Of a stretch of DNA of 64,000 bases, positions 9,047 to 17,372 are shown one piece after another (positions within the stretch are counted from its first letter, which is position 1; each line of letters starts with the position of its first letter). Source of the stretch: an uncultured Robinsoniella sp. GTDB taxonomy: Bacteria; Bacillota; Clostridia; Lachnospirales; Lachnospiraceae. The DNA lies in contig UQCR01000021.1 in NCBI GenBank assembly GCA_900539655.1, positions 10,588 to 74,587 on the forward strand, written 5' to 3'. The position numbers and the translations under genes are program-made. Under the pieces are notes generated by a model, which was not told the DNA's origin, ran no database searches, and saw only the letters and a list, made by a program, of their open reading frames with translations.

Positions 9047-9766
9047 ATGAATCAAATAAAAGAAATGCTCCTTGGCATTTTATTTCCAAGGAGATGCCCT
9101 CTCTGCGGAGGTATTGTAAAATGGCGGGAGGGAACGGCGTGCAGGAAATGCCGTGAAAAAGAGAAGCCCCTTACGGAGCCTCTCTGTAAAAAATGCGGCA
9201 AACCGGTACTGTGGGAAGAGGCAGAATATTGCCTTGACTGTACCAGACATGCGCATTTTTATGAGTGCGGAAGGGCCGTATATCTCTATGAGAAAAAAAT
9301 GAAGGAAGCTGTCCGGCAGCTGAAATATAATAATAAAAGAGAATATGCTGATTTTTTTGCAGAAGAAATCCAGAGCCATTTGGGAGGCCTGGTACGCAGA
9401 TGGAATCCCGATGTGATTATTGCTGTGCCCATGCATTGGAGGAAGCGGCAGAAGAGGGGATATAACCAGGGGGAAGTGCTTGCCAGGAAAACGGCACGCC
9501 TGCTAAATGTTCCTTTTCGCAAAGATTTGGTGAAAAAGGTAAAAAACACAGATTCCCAGAAAGATTTAAGCCGGGAAGAGCGAAAAAAGAATCTGAAAAA
9601 TGCTTTTAAAATCAAAGAACCTGATGTAGAATTAAATGTGGTTTTGATCATCGACGATGTGTATACCACAGGCAGTACGGTAGACGCAGTAGCCAAGGTA
9701 CTGCAGGAACACGGAGTTGGAAAAGTATATTATATCAGCCTTTGTATTGGAAAAGGAAGTTCCTGA
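9047..9766 (+). CDS. comF: ComF-family phosphoribosyltransferase-like protein
   Basis: About 239 residues. The N-terminus holds a double zinc ribbon (CPLCGG, CRKC, CKKCGKP, CLDC) and the C-terminal half a type I phosphoribosyltransferase fold with the PRPP loop VLIIDDVYTTGSTVD. The conserved RGYNQGEVLAR segment is also present. In naturally competent bacteria ComF helps bring single-stranded DNA across the membrane; many non-competent Clostridia keep it with unknown role. ATG 9047 gives a typical short lead into LLGILFPRRCPLCGG and is preferred; an in-frame TTG at 9002 would add 15 residues but has no ribosome site. No other competence gene is in the window. Confidence 0.9.
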   Translation: MNQIKEMLLGILFPRRCPLCGGIVKWREGTACRKCREKEKPLTEPLCKKCGKPVLWEEAEYCLDCTRHAHFYECGRAVYLYEKKMKEAVRQLKYNNKREYADFFAEEIQSHLGGLVRRWNPDVIIAVPMHWRKRQKRGYNQGEVLARKTARLLNVPFRKDLVKKVKNTDSQKDLSREERKKNLKNAFKIKEPDVELNVVLIIDDVYTTGSTVDAVAKVLQEHGVGKVYYISLCIGKGSS

Positions 9767-9775
9767 ACAATAAAC

Positions 9776-9804
9776 TTTTCATTAGACTGTTTTTGTGCTA
9801 TACT
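9776..9804 (+). promoter_or_regulatory. Candidate promoter of the cda operon
   Basis: TTTTCA (9776-9781), 17-base spacer, TATACT (9799-9804), five of six in the -10. The -35 hexamer and spacer length are the same as in the mbl promoter candidate. It would drive the five-gene run from 9838 to the terminators after ptsH. Confidence 0.6.
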
Positions 9805-9837
9805 AAATAAAGTATAGCTATGTTTGAGGAGGCCTGT

Positions 9838-10314
9838 ATGATTAACGAAAAACGCATTAAGCTCATGACAAGAATGGCCATTTTTGAGAGTCGAAATGAA
9901 GAGGAATTATATAAAGTTAAGAATTATTTCCGCAGCGACTATATTGGTGTACATATGATAAAGAATGCAATCCGTATCACTCTTGTATTTTTACTGGGAC
10001 TATTGGCATGGGGCTGCTATAATATGGACAAACTGGTAAAAGAGATCACCAGTATGGACATTGGTGCTCTGGTGGTTCGTATTGTTGTAGTGTATGTAGT
10101 AGTTTTGGTGATATTTTCTATTATCACATATATTATATATTCCTTTCAGTATATCAGGGCAAAAGAGGATCTTGAATATTACCAGATTTTGTTAGAGAAA
10201 CTGGAAAAAGAATATGAACGCGAGGATGCCGGCCTGCAGTCTGCAACGGGTATCAACAGGAATCGAAGTAAAACGCTGGGAGGAGACAGGCATGGGAACG
10301 TTACTGGAATTTAA
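9838..10314 (+). CDS. Uncharacterised membrane protein upstream of cdaA
   Basis: About 158 residues with two predicted membrane segments (roughly residues 45-62 and 78-105), a charged cytoplasmic N-terminus and a coiled-coil-like C-terminal tail rich in E, K and R (RAKEDLEYYQILLEKLEKEYE). No enzyme motif was seen. ATG 9838 is chosen because GAGGAGG precedes it; the in-frame ATG at 9820 lies upstream of that ribosome site. Its 3' end overlaps the next gene by 23 bases, implying translational coupling. It is the first gene of the transcript that contains cdaA and cdaR, so it may belong with c-di-AMP production or cell-wall sensing, but that is inference from position only. Confidence 0.7.
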   Translation: MINEKRIKLMTRMAIFESRNEEELYKVKNYFRSDYIGVHMIKNAIRITLVFLLGLLAWGCYNMDKLVKEITSMDIGALVVRIVVVYVVVLVIFSIITYIIYSFQYIRAKEDLEYYQILLEKLEKEYEREDAGLQSATGINRNRSKTLGGDRHGNVTGI

Positions 10315-11323
10315 GGAACTGATTAAGAATTTCTATGGAAAGTATGATTCCTATCTGGTTTCTATAGGAAAATTTATAATAGCGCTGTGTGCGTTTATCA
10401 TGATTAATATTAAACTGGGGCAGATGCATTTGCTGAACAATCCGGTCATAGTCGTCATACTGGCTCTGGTTTGTTCTTTTCTGCCGTTAAATGCAATTGT
10501 ACTGTTTGGAGCGGCATTGATTATTGGGCATTTATATGCGCTGTCTCTGGAAGCATTTCTGGTCGGTACCGGAATACTGGTGGTGATACTGCTGCTTTAT
10601 TTTGGGATTGCACCAAAGGAAAGCCTGGCAATTATCCTGACGCCTATTGCATGCGGGCTTAATATACCCTGTGCAGTGCCATTGATGCTGGGACTTGTAC
10701 GGACTCCTTTTGCAGGAATCGGCATTGCATTTGGTACCATTGGCTATTATACGGTTGCTGTATTGGATGACAAGGCAAAAGGCATAACGGCAACGGCAAA
10801 AGATGCAACTGAAGCTATGGTTCAGAAGCTGACGGGACTGTTGGACAGCATTTTAAAAAATCCGGAGATGATCATATCTGTGATTACAATGCTTGCCGTT
10901 ATAATCATGGTCTATGTGATCCGGCGGATGGCAATAAAATATAGCTGGTCCATTGCCATACTGGTTGGAACGTTTATTTTCCTGATCAGTACGCTGATGG
11001 GCACAATAGCAATGGGAACTGGAAAAAATTTCCTGGCTGTCATTCTGGGAACGGCTATATCGGCAGCTATTGCATTTTTAGTAAAACTGTTTTTATTTGA
11101 AGTAGATTATAAAAGGACACAAAAGGTACAATTTGAGGACGACGATTATTACTATTTTGTAAAAGCCGTACCGAAGACAGTAGTAAAACAGAGGAAAAAA
11201 GAGATACGGCAGGAAGAACCGGTGCGTAATTCAAGAAATGAGGGGAGAAGCGCAGCCGAAAGACCCAAACGGGTTCGCAGAGGGGAACCGGGAAGGTCGG
11301 ATTTGGATATTAAAGATTATTAA
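10292..11323 (+). CDS. Uncharacterised polytopic membrane protein upstream of cdaA
   Basis: A 343-residue protein with about eight predicted membrane helices over residues 20-275, followed by a strongly basic and acidic cytoplasmic tail of about 70 residues (acidic EDDDYYYF, then an Arg/Lys/Glu-rich stretch ending LDIKDY). The start at ATG 10292 has GGGAGGAG eight bases upstream and overlaps the preceding gene by 23 bases. I did not recognise a transporter signature; a weak resemblance to permeases with many GxxxG segments is not enough for a function. It lies 20 bases before cdaA. The charged tail could contact a cytoplasmic partner such as the CdaA cyclase domain. Confidence 0.75.
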   Translation: MGTLLEFKELIKNFYGKYDSYLVSIGKFIIALCAFIMINIKLGQMHLLNNPVIVVILALVCSFLPLNAIVLFGAALIIGHLYALSLEAFLVGTGILVVILLLYFGIAPKESLAIILTPIACGLNIPCAVPLMLGLVRTPFAGIGIAFGTIGYYTVAVLDDKAKGITATAKDATEAMVQKLTGLLDSILKNPEMIISVITMLAVIIMVYVIRRMAIKYSWSIAILVGTFIFLISTLMGTIAMGTGKNFLAVILGTAISAAIAFLVKLFLFEVDYKRTQKVQFEDDDYYYFVKAVPKTVVKQRKKEIRQEEPVRNSRNEGRSAAERPKRVRRGEPGRSDLDIKDY

Positions 11324-11343
11324 TTAGAAGGGGCGTGAAAGCG

Positions 11344-12231
11344 GTGGAGGTTATAAAGAGATTTTTTCTGGTAAATCTTTATAAACTGACAGAGCCTATT
11401 TCCAATATTAATTACAGAGATGTGATCGAAATTATTATCCTGACATTTATCGTATACCGTTTTCTGGTATGGATAAAGGATACAAGGGCATGGACTTTAC
11501 TTAAGGGGATCCTGCTTTTGGGGCTGTTTGTTTTAATAGCCAATATTTTCGAACTGGATACCATAACATTTTTGATCAATAAGGGAATTGGTTTTGCATT
11601 TATGGCAGTAATGGTAATTTTCCAGCCGGAGCTTCGAAGGGCGTTGGAAGAGCTGGGAGAGAAAAAGATTTTTACAACGTTGACGCCATTTGACACAGCC
11701 AGGGAGATCAGGGAACGTTTTAGCGATAAAACGGTGAATGAACTGGTGAAAGCAACGGTTGAAATGGCAAAGGTCAAGACGGGTGCATTAATTGTCATTG
11801 AGAACAATGTTACGCTGGCGGAGTATGAAAGAACCGGAATCGCTATCGATTCCATACTGACCAGCCAGTTACTGATTAATATATTTGAACATAATACACC
11901 GCTTCACGATGGGGCTGTGATTGTAAGGGGCAATCGAATTATTTCCGCCACCTGTTACCTGCCTTTATCGGATAACCTGGCGCTTAGCAAAGAACTGGGA
12001 ACCAGGCACAGGGCCGGTGTGGGAATCAGTGAGGAGACTGATTCGCTGACAATTATTGTTTCAGAAGAGACGGGAAGCGTCTCACTTGCCAGCAAGGGCA
12101 AACTAATGCGGGATGTTGACGCTGCAGTTTTGAGACAGCAATTAGTGATTCTTCAGGATAAATCCGTAGACACGAAAAAGTTCAGACTTTGGAAAGGAAA
12201 GGGTAAAAATGAAGAAAAGCTTGGTGAATAA
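11344..12231 (+). CDS. cdaA: Membrane diadenylate cyclase CdaA
   Basis: Makes c-di-AMP from two ATP at the membrane. Three hydrophobic segments lie in the first 90 residues, then the DAC (DisA_N) domain. The catalytic DGA motif (LHDGAVIV) is near residue 190 and RHRAG near 222, both intact. AAGGGG precedes the start region: GTG 11344 gives a 10-base spacer and is preferred over GTG 11335, which would sit almost on the ribosome site. The 3' end overlaps cdaR by 23 bases, the usual coupling of cyclase and regulator. In most Firmicutes glmM follows cdaR; here the next gene is ptsH instead. c-di-AMP controls potassium uptake, osmolyte transport and wall homeostasis. Confidence 0.95.
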   Translation: MEVIKRFFLVNLYKLTEPISNINYRDVIEIIILTFIVYRFLVWIKDTRAWTLLKGILLLGLFVLIANIFELDTITFLINKGIGFAFMAVMVIFQPELRRALEELGEKKIFTTLTPFDTAREIRERFSDKTVNELVKATVEMAKVKTGALIVIENNVTLAEYERTGIAIDSILTSQLLINIFEHNTPLHDGAVIVRGNRIISATCYLPLSDNLALSKELGTRHRAGVGISEETDSLTIIVSEETGSVSLASKGKLMRDVDAAVLRQQLVILQDKSVDTKKFRLWKGKGKNEEKLGE

Positions 12232-13534
12232 CTTTAGTCTAAAAATGATCTCCATTGTACTGGCATTTCTGATCTGGCTGATTGTGGTTCAGGATAATGA
12301 TCCGGAAAAAGTAAAACCCTTTACCAATATACAGGTTGAAGTGGAAAACCAGGAGAGTCTGGAAAGGCTGGGCAAGGTCTATGAGGTGTTGAATAACACA
12401 GACACAGTTACCGTTTATGCCACCGGAAGAAATTCAGTGATAAAGGAACTGGATAATTCGGATTTCCGCGTGTCGGCAGACCTTGAAAACCTCAATGATA
12501 TGGGGACAGTACAATATGTAGTAACTTGTAAAAACTCATCTATTAAGAAAGAAAATATAAAAGTGGAGCCATCTTCATTAAAGGTTCGGATTGAGCCGAA
12601 GGTGGAAAAATCCTTTGCGGTAAAGGCAGTGACTACCGGAACACCAAAAACGGGGTATGTAGTCGGAAATGCCACGGTAAAGCAGGGGGATTCCATTATA
12701 GTGGCAGGACCACAGTCTTTGATTAATATTATCAGCCGTGTAGTAGTAGCAGTTGATGTAAACGGGCTGAATGAAAGTAAAATTCTGAAAGGCGCACTTA
12801 AGATTGTTGATAAAAATGATGAAGAGTTTGCCGAAACAAAAATGAAGAGTATGACATGTAAGACATCCAGTGGTGTCCCCATAACGGAGTTAGGTTCTGT
12901 TGAAGTAGAAGCAGACTTGTGGAGGATAAAGCCCAATATCAAGCTGGATGTGAATGTAGTGGGTATGCCGGCAGTGGGATATAAAAAGACAGACACTACG
13001 ATAACACCGGAAACGATCAGCCTTGCAGGAACAGAAAAAGCATTAGAGGAATTGAATGGTCATTTACAATTGAATGAAGATGTATCTGTAGAAGGGGCAA
13101 CATCTGATGTCACAAAGAAGATTGAGATTCAGGATATGCTGGCGGAACAGCATGATTTGAAACTGGTGGAAACTGCAACGGATACCGTTACTGTTACGGT
13201 AGGAATTGAAAAAGCGGGAACAAAAACAGAATATTTGCCGGTGAACCGTCTCAATATGAAAAATGTTCCGACAGATTTAAAGATGACACTGACGCCGTCG
13301 GATAAGATACCAATTATAATTACGACTACAACCGGTGATCTGAATGATTTTGATGCAGAAGATATTAAGGCGACCCTGGATTTAAGCGCTTATAAAACAA
13401 CAGGGACAAATACAGTAAAACTAGATGTTGAACTGCCAGATGGATTTGTATTGGCATCTGATGTAACAATTGTTGTGAATCTGGAGAAGAAAGAAGAAAC
13501 TGCAATTACAGAAAAAAGTACGGTGGAGGAATAA
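12209..13534 (+). CDS. cdaR: YbbR-domain protein CdaR, regulator of CdaA
   Basis: A 441-residue extracytoplasmic protein anchored by one N-terminal membrane segment (about residues 9-27, FSLKMISIVLAFLIWLIVV). The remainder consists of tandem YbbR repeats of about 80-90 residues each, recognisable by the repeating pattern of short beta strands with P-x-x-I/V and G-Y-V turns; about four copies fit. The family protein binds and modulates the cyclase CdaA from the outer face of the membrane. It overlaps cdaA by 23 bases and ends two bases before ptsH. Its start ATG follows GGAAAGG. No lipoprotein or cleavage signal was seen. Confidence 0.93.
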   Translation: MKKSLVNNFSLKMISIVLAFLIWLIVVQDNDPEKVKPFTNIQVEVENQESLERLGKVYEVLNNTDTVTVYATGRNSVIKELDNSDFRVSADLENLNDMGTVQYVVTCKNSSIKKENIKVEPSSLKVRIEPKVEKSFAVKAVTTGTPKTGYVVGNATVKQGDSIIVAGPQSLINIISRVVVAVDVNGLNESKILKGALKIVDKNDEEFAETKMKSMTCKTSSGVPITELGSVEVEADLWRIKPNIKLDVNVVGMPAVGYKKTDTTITPETISLAGTEKALEELNGHLQLNEDVSVEGATSDVTKKIEIQDMLAEQHDLKLVETATDTVTVTVGIEKAGTKTEYLPVNRLNMKNVPTDLKMTLTPSDKIPIIITTTTGDLNDFDAEDIKATLDLSAYKTTGTNTVKLDVELPDGFVLASDVTIVVNLEKKEETAITEKSTVEE

Positions 13535-13536
13535 TT

Positions 13537-13800
13537 ATGGTAAGTCAAAAGGTGACAGTGAAAAATGCGACGGGCCTTCATTTAAGGCCGGCAGGGGTAC
13601 TTTGCAAAGAAGCGATGCAATTTAAGTCTTTAATCACATTTACGAAAGACAGCAGTACGGCAAATGCAAAAAGTGTATTGAGTGTGTTGGGTGCCTGCGT
13701 CAAATGCGGTGATGAAATTGAACTGGTCTGCGAAGGTGAAGACGAGAATGAAGCATTGGCAACACTTGTACATGCCATAGAGAGCGGTCTGGGAGAATAA
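13537..13800 (+). CDS. ptsH: HPr-family phosphocarrier protein
   Basis: An 87-residue HPr with both regulatory sites: H15 in TGLHLRPA, which takes phosphate from enzyme I, and S46 in NAKSVLSVLG, the target of HPr kinase. The usual alanine after the catalytic histidine is leucine here. It lies two bases after cdaR and is the last gene before two terminators, so it appears to be co-transcribed with the diadenylate cyclase. No ptsI is adjacent. It could be the main HPr of the cell or a paralogue with a regulatory role; the intact serine and histidine favour a working phosphocarrier rather than a Crh-like form. Confidence 0.93.
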   Translation: MVSQKVTVKNATGLHLRPAGVLCKEAMQFKSLITFTKDSSTANAKSVLSVLGACVKCGDEIELVCEGEDENEALATLVHAIESGLGE

Positions 13801-13807
13801 TAACTGA

Positions 13808-13874
13808 CCCTGCAGTATGTGAGGCAGCATGATCCAGGATGGATGGGTGCGGTTCACACTGCAGGGATTTTTTA
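13808..13874 (+). terminator. Intrinsic terminator after ptsH
   Basis: CCCTGCAGT (13808-13816) pairs with ACTGCAGGG (13858-13866), and GTGA/TCAC extends the stem inside a two-base bulge. A run of six T follows at 13868. The loop is long (about 40 bases). Confidence 0.7.
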
Positions 13875-13890
13875 TAGCTATTTATAGGAG

Positions 13891-13935
13891 AAAAAGAAAC
13901 GCCACAGGATTTATATCCTGCAGCGTTTCTTTTTC
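13891..13935. terminator. Strong bidirectional terminator between ptsH and the transpeptidase gene
   Basis: A long hairpin: AAAAAGAAACGC pairs with GCGTTTCTTTTT, and inside a two-base internal loop CAGGAT pairs with ATCCTG around TTAT. The A-rich left arm and T-rich right arm give a U-tract in both directions, serving the rightward ptsH transcript and the leftward transpeptidase transcript, which ends at 13993. Confidence 0.88.
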
Positions 13936-13992
13936 TGTATAGCCTAATATAGAGTTGCTTATTTTGTTAAATACCAGGTTAATTCTTTGATC

Positions 13993-16233
13993 TTATTTGA
14001 ATAATGGATCAGTGGGATCATGGGTCGCATTGGCATCCATGTACTGTAATGCGGGTTTACCAAGTGGTCCCGGATTACTTGCATCATCATAGATCTTTAC
14101 CTTTGTACCAATCGGACAGTGGTCATAGAGCCATTTGGCATCTGCTACTGTCAGCCGGATACATCCGTGGGATGCAGGTTTACCAAGCTGGTTATAAGTA
14201 GCTGCCGGTAAAGAGTTCGGATCTCTGAATTTGGTAACCGGTGCGGAATGGAACAGAATCTCCGGAGTAATGTGAGAACAGTACTGTCCCCAGCTTGGAC
14301 CGTCTAATTCATGCCAGCGCAGTTTATCCAGCATAGTAAATTCACCGAGTGGAGTCCATCCAACCTGTATACCGGTGGAACATAGCATTGCTTTGATGGG
14401 CTCACCATCTGCATATACCGTAATGGTATTTGCTGCACGGTTTACCTCAACGGTAAGTGTTCCTGTGGATAACAGATCAAGGCCGCCGCTGGAACCAAAG
14501 TTGTATACCTTTCCATCTACAGTCTGTCTGCCCTTTAACATAACGCCCTTGCTGTTGAAGTAATACTTTTTGGCATCATAGGTCAGCCATCCGGTACGTC
14601 TTGCACCCGTATCTGTTTCCAGATAGTAGGTTTTGGATCCAAGATTCATCCAGCCTTTTTTCATTGCACCGCTGCTCTTGTTAAAATAATAATACTTTCC
14701 GCTGATTTTCTGCCATCCTGTTCTCATGGCACCAGTCTTCGAATCTAAATAATAGGTAGATCCGCCAAGTACTCTCCTGCCGGTAAGCATTTTACCGTTA
14801 GAAGCGAAATAATACCATTTCTTATTAATCTTTTCCCAGCCGGTCTGGCGAACACCTTTGGAATTCAGGTAGTAAGTACTCTTTCCGCTTTTGAACCACC
14901 CTTTTTGCATTACTCCGGTGGATTTGTTGTAGTAATAATAATTGCCTTTGTATTTTACCCAGCCTGTATAGAGTTGTCCTTTTTTATTAGCATAATAGGA
15001 TTTCCCTGAACTGGTAAAACGTCCGGTACGAATCTGGCCTTTGTTGTTGGCAAAATATCTTTTACCTTTGTATTTGAAAACTCCGGTTTTAATACGGCCA
15101 TATTTGTCTGAGTAATATTTTTTACCTTTGTATGTAGTGATTCTATCGGTTCGTACAACACCGCTGGAAGAAATGAGATATTTCTTTCCGCCAATTGTCT
15201 TCAGGCAGTTTTTATACATGGAAACATTAAATGCATAATATTTTCCATCGATCTTCTTAACTGTTTTGGTAACCAATGTTCCGTCCGGATTGGAATAATA
15301 TTTTTTCTTATCCGGTGCCGTATTCCAGCCGTTTGTTTTGATTTCACCGGTAGTCATTACAAAATAGTACACATTGTTGATGCTCATAGCGCTGTTCTTA
15401 CCGATAATTAAAGAACCATCGCTGTTAAAGTAATACTTTTTGCTGTCTACAGTCTGCAAACCGGTTACTAATACGCCATTCGGATTGGAGTAGTATTTTT
15501 TGCCGGCATAGGTGTTCCAGCTCGTAAGCTTGATTTCTCCGGTGGATAAGACGAAATAAAGGCTGTTGTTGATCTTCTGTGGTGCATTGCTTCCGATTAA
15601 CATGGAACCGTCTGCGTTGTAGAAGTACCTTTTTGCGTTTATCGTCTGGAAACCAAATTGCATAACACCTTCAGCATTAAAATAGTAGTTTTTACCTTCC
15701 ACTGTTACCTGGCCGGATACCCGTATACCTTCGGAATCAAAGTAATATTTATTATTATCGATTTCCTTTATTCCTTTCAGGCGCTCACCTTTCTGAATGT
15801 AGTATGTTTTGCCATCTGCAGTAACGTGCCAGCCGTCTTCTTCAATAACTTCGTTGTCATCTGCCTGCTTAGGGGCATTTGTGGATGGCTGTACGGGAGC
15901 TTCTGTTGCGGGTTGTGTTGCAGGTTCAGTAACAGAATCCGTAACCGGTTCAGAAGCGTCTGTAACAGGTTCGGATACAGTCTGAGATTCTGATGTTTCG
16001 GTATTTCCCGGCGTTTCAGTTTCCGAATCACGCTCATTCGTAAGCTGTGTTGCAGCTTCTTCAGTAACAGGTTCTGTGTTTGACTCCGTCTCTGATGCCG
16101 TATTGACGTTGGTTGTCTGAACAGACTTCGAAGTAGAATCACCTGGTGATCCCGCTGCAAAGGCTACGGAGGACAATCCTAAAGTCAGACATGCAGAAAG
16201 ACAAAGAGCCGCTAATACTTTTTTCATTTTCAT
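13993..16233 (-). CDS. Choline-binding-repeat L,D-transpeptidase (YkuD)
   Basis: A 746-residue secreted wall enzyme. A signal peptide (to about residue 27, AFA) leads into a Thr/Ser/Glu-rich linker to about residue 127. About twenty cell-wall-binding repeats of the YYF-x-G-x-x-x-x-G-W type fill residues 128-590. The YkuD domain occupies about 591-722, with SHGCIRLT giving catalytic C691 and H689. Such enzymes make 3-3 peptidoglycan cross-links or attach proteins to wall peptides. The repeats should bind choline on teichoic acid, placing the enzyme non-covalently on the wall. It opens leftward from its own promoter, with AGGAG eight bases before the ATG. The gene lies at the edge of the phosphocholine island, and its ligand is supplied by that island. 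Confidence 0.92.
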   Translation of the reverse strand: MKMKKVLAALCLSACLTLGLSSVAFAAGSPGDSTSKSVQTTNVNTASETESNTEPVTEEAATQLTNERDSETETPGNTETSESQTVSEPVTDASEPVTDSVTEPATQPATEAPVQPSTNAPKQADDNEVIEEDGWHVTADGKTYYIQKGERLKGIKEIDNNKYYFDSEGIRVSGQVTVEGKNYYFNAEGVMQFGFQTINAKRYFYNADGSMLIGSNAPQKINNSLYFVLSTGEIKLTSWNTYAGKKYYSNPNGVLVTGLQTVDSKKYYFNSDGSLIIGKNSAMSINNVYYFVMTTGEIKTNGWNTAPDKKKYYSNPDGTLVTKTVKKIDGKYYAFNVSMYKNCLKTIGGKKYLISSSGVVRTDRITTYKGKKYYSDKYGRIKTGVFKYKGKRYFANNKGQIRTGRFTSSGKSYYANKKGQLYTGWVKYKGNYYYYNKSTGVMQKGWFKSGKSTYYLNSKGVRQTGWEKINKKWYYFASNGKMLTGRRVLGGSTYYLDSKTGAMRTGWQKISGKYYYFNKSSGAMKKGWMNLGSKTYYLETDTGARRTGWLTYDAKKYYFNSKGVMLKGRQTVDGKVYNFGSSGGLDLLSTGTLTVEVNRAANTITVYADGEPIKAMLCSTGIQVGWTPLGEFTMLDKLRWHELDGPSWGQYCSHITPEILFHSAPVTKFRDPNSLPAATYNQLGKPASHGCIRLTVADAKWLYDHCPIGTKVKIYDDASNPGPLGKPALQYMDANATHDPTDPLFK
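14464..15852 (-). repeat. Cell-wall (choline) binding repeat array of the transpeptidase
   Basis: About twenty tandem copies of a 19-23-residue unit with aromatic pairs and Gly-Trp/Gly-Arg turns (for example KYYFNSDGSLIIGK, TYYLDSKTGAMRTGW). The nucleotide copies have diverged, so this is an old protein repeat, not a recent DNA duplication. Confidence 0.88.
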
Positions 16234-16277
16234 AAATAAAGCTCCTTTTCTAATTGTGCATAAACGTTCTCACCCAT

Positions 16278-16306
16278 AGTGTAATATATTAACTTTGGAT
16301 TTTCAA
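16278..16306 (-). promoter_or_regulatory. Candidate promoter of the L,D-transpeptidase gene
   Basis: Read on the minus strand: TTGAAA (16306-16301), 17-base spacer, TACACT (16283-16278). It lies about 45 bases upstream of the transpeptidase ATG. Confidence 0.55.
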
Positions 16307-16326
16307 TGAAAAATCCCCTAATATGG

Positions 16327-16352
16327 CAAAAATTAAGAAAAACTTCTTAATT
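16327..16352 (-). terminator. Terminator overlapping the end of the licC gene
   Basis: A perfect 9-bp A+T-rich hairpin (AATTAAGAA, loop of four, TTCTTAATT) followed on the minus strand by a run of T. The licC stop codon lies within the stem, so the terminator and coding end overlap. Confidence 0.55.
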
Positions 16353-17222
16353 CGAACATGTGTTTGTGATGAGCCGGCCGTTGCAATAACAATATGTGCA
16401 TTTTCGGTATGTAAATGTAAATCCCAAAATGCCAAAACTATCATAAAAGGGGTGTATGTTACGGATATCTGATTCCTGGCAGGACAATTGACATGATATG
16501 TCTTCTAATATCGTAGAGTTGCTTTTTGTCATATATGCGCGGTCAAAACAGCGCAGCTCTTCCAGTGAATCAAATTCTAAAATGGCATCTGCCGGATATT
16601 TTTTTATATAGAGGTCCAGTTCGGATATATGCTTGATATATAAATGTTCCCACATAAAATCCCGGATGGAGCTGTCATTGTATTCCCTTTCCAGAATTGA
16701 GAGAAATCGGGAGGAAAAACCAGCGTCCCAAAATACGTGGCCAAGCATATACCAGGCATCTTTACCGCCGATATTCACCTGAGTAATTAATCCGGACTCA
16801 TCTGTTACCATACACCATTCATCTGTATGCCCATCGGCATAAACTGCAGAGTAAAATGCGCGGTCTTCCATGCTATGAAAAGGGTTCCTGGGGAAATAAT
16901 TATCCGAAGAGCAGATGTAACTGTTCTTTAGATATTTGCGGGCTGCATAGATGGAAGAGTGGTTATTGCGGATGGAATACTCTGTGTTTTCGATTAGAAT
17001 CACTCCAAATTTTTCTTCCAGGTAGGCATATTGATCTTTTCGGTATCCGGTAACAACTATTATTTCACCTATGCCGGCTTCTTGCAGTTGGAGGATCTGC
17101 CGTTCAATCAAGATCTCGCCGTTTACCACAGTCAGCCCTTTTGGATATTCCAAAGAAAGCGGTACAAAGCGGGAAGCAAATCCGGCAGCCAGAATAATGG
17201 CATTATCAACTTTTATTTTCAT
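16347..17222 (-). CDS. licC: LicC-type phosphocholine cytidylyltransferase
   Basis: Forms CDP-choline from CTP and phosphocholine. The N-terminal nucleotidyltransferase signature is intact (ILAAGFASRF then YPKGL, supplying the conserved Arg and Lys). The later NNHSSIYAARKYL, SSDNYF and HTDEW segments match the LicC pattern known from pneumococcus. LicC is normally about 230 residues; here about 40 more follow residue 250. That tail, with DIRNIH, FTFTYRK and TYCYCNG, resembles the start of a choline-kinase domain that then stops, so the gene may be the remnant of a LicC-LicA fusion cut short by a frame change. CAGGAG precedes the ATG. It is divergent from the kinase fusion gene at 17407 and shares its 184-base control region. 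Confidence 0.82.
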   Translation of the reverse strand: MKIKVDNAIILAAGFASRFVPLSLEYPKGLTVVNGEILIERQILQLQEAGIGEIIVVTGYRKDQYAYLEEKFGVILIENTEYSIRNNHSSIYAARKYLKNSYICSSDNYFPRNPFHSMEDRAFYSAVYADGHTDEWCMVTDESGLITQVNIGGKDAWYMLGHVFWDAGFSSRFLSILEREYNDSSIRDFMWEHLYIKHISELDLYIKKYPADAILEFDSLEELRCFDRAYMTKSNSTILEDISCQLSCQESDIRNIHPFYDSFGILGFTFTYRKCTYCYCNGRLITNTCSN

Positions 17223-17277
17223 GAAAATTCTCCTGTTTACAATAACTCAACAGAGTTAAGTTAGTATTGTTGTGATT

Positions 17278-17306
17278 ATTGTAGAGGATATGAGGGAGAA
17301 AGTCCA
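17278..17306 (-). promoter_or_regulatory. Candidate promoter of licC
   Basis: On the minus strand: TGGACT (17306-17301), 17-base spacer, TACAAT (17283-17278). AACTC-AACA-GAGTT at 17244-17257 forms a small inverted repeat in the leader. Confidence 0.5.
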
Positions 17307-17343
17307 GGGAAAATTGCGCATTCCCAATTGTCCCAATTCAATC

Positions 17344-17372
17344 TTGACATCTTTGTTCAATTTTTGTACAAT
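17344..17372 (+). promoter_or_regulatory. Promoter of the winged-helix/choline kinase fusion
   Basis: A perfect TTGACA (17344-17349), a 17-base spacer and TACAAT (17367-17372). It lies back to back with the licC promoter. The direct repeat TCCCAATT at 17322-17329 and 17331-17338 lies just upstream of the -35. Confidence 0.8.

Noticed and set aside
14464..15852. Possible DNA tandem-repeat or CRISPR-like array
   Set aside because: The periodicity comes from protein repeats of about 60 bases that have diverged; no identical repeats or unique spacers.
15777..16160. A minus-strand frame in the transpeptidase linker with a repetitive Leu/Gln product
   Set aside because: It is an alternative frame of the Thr/Glu-rich repeat linker; codon periodicity supports the transpeptidase frame.
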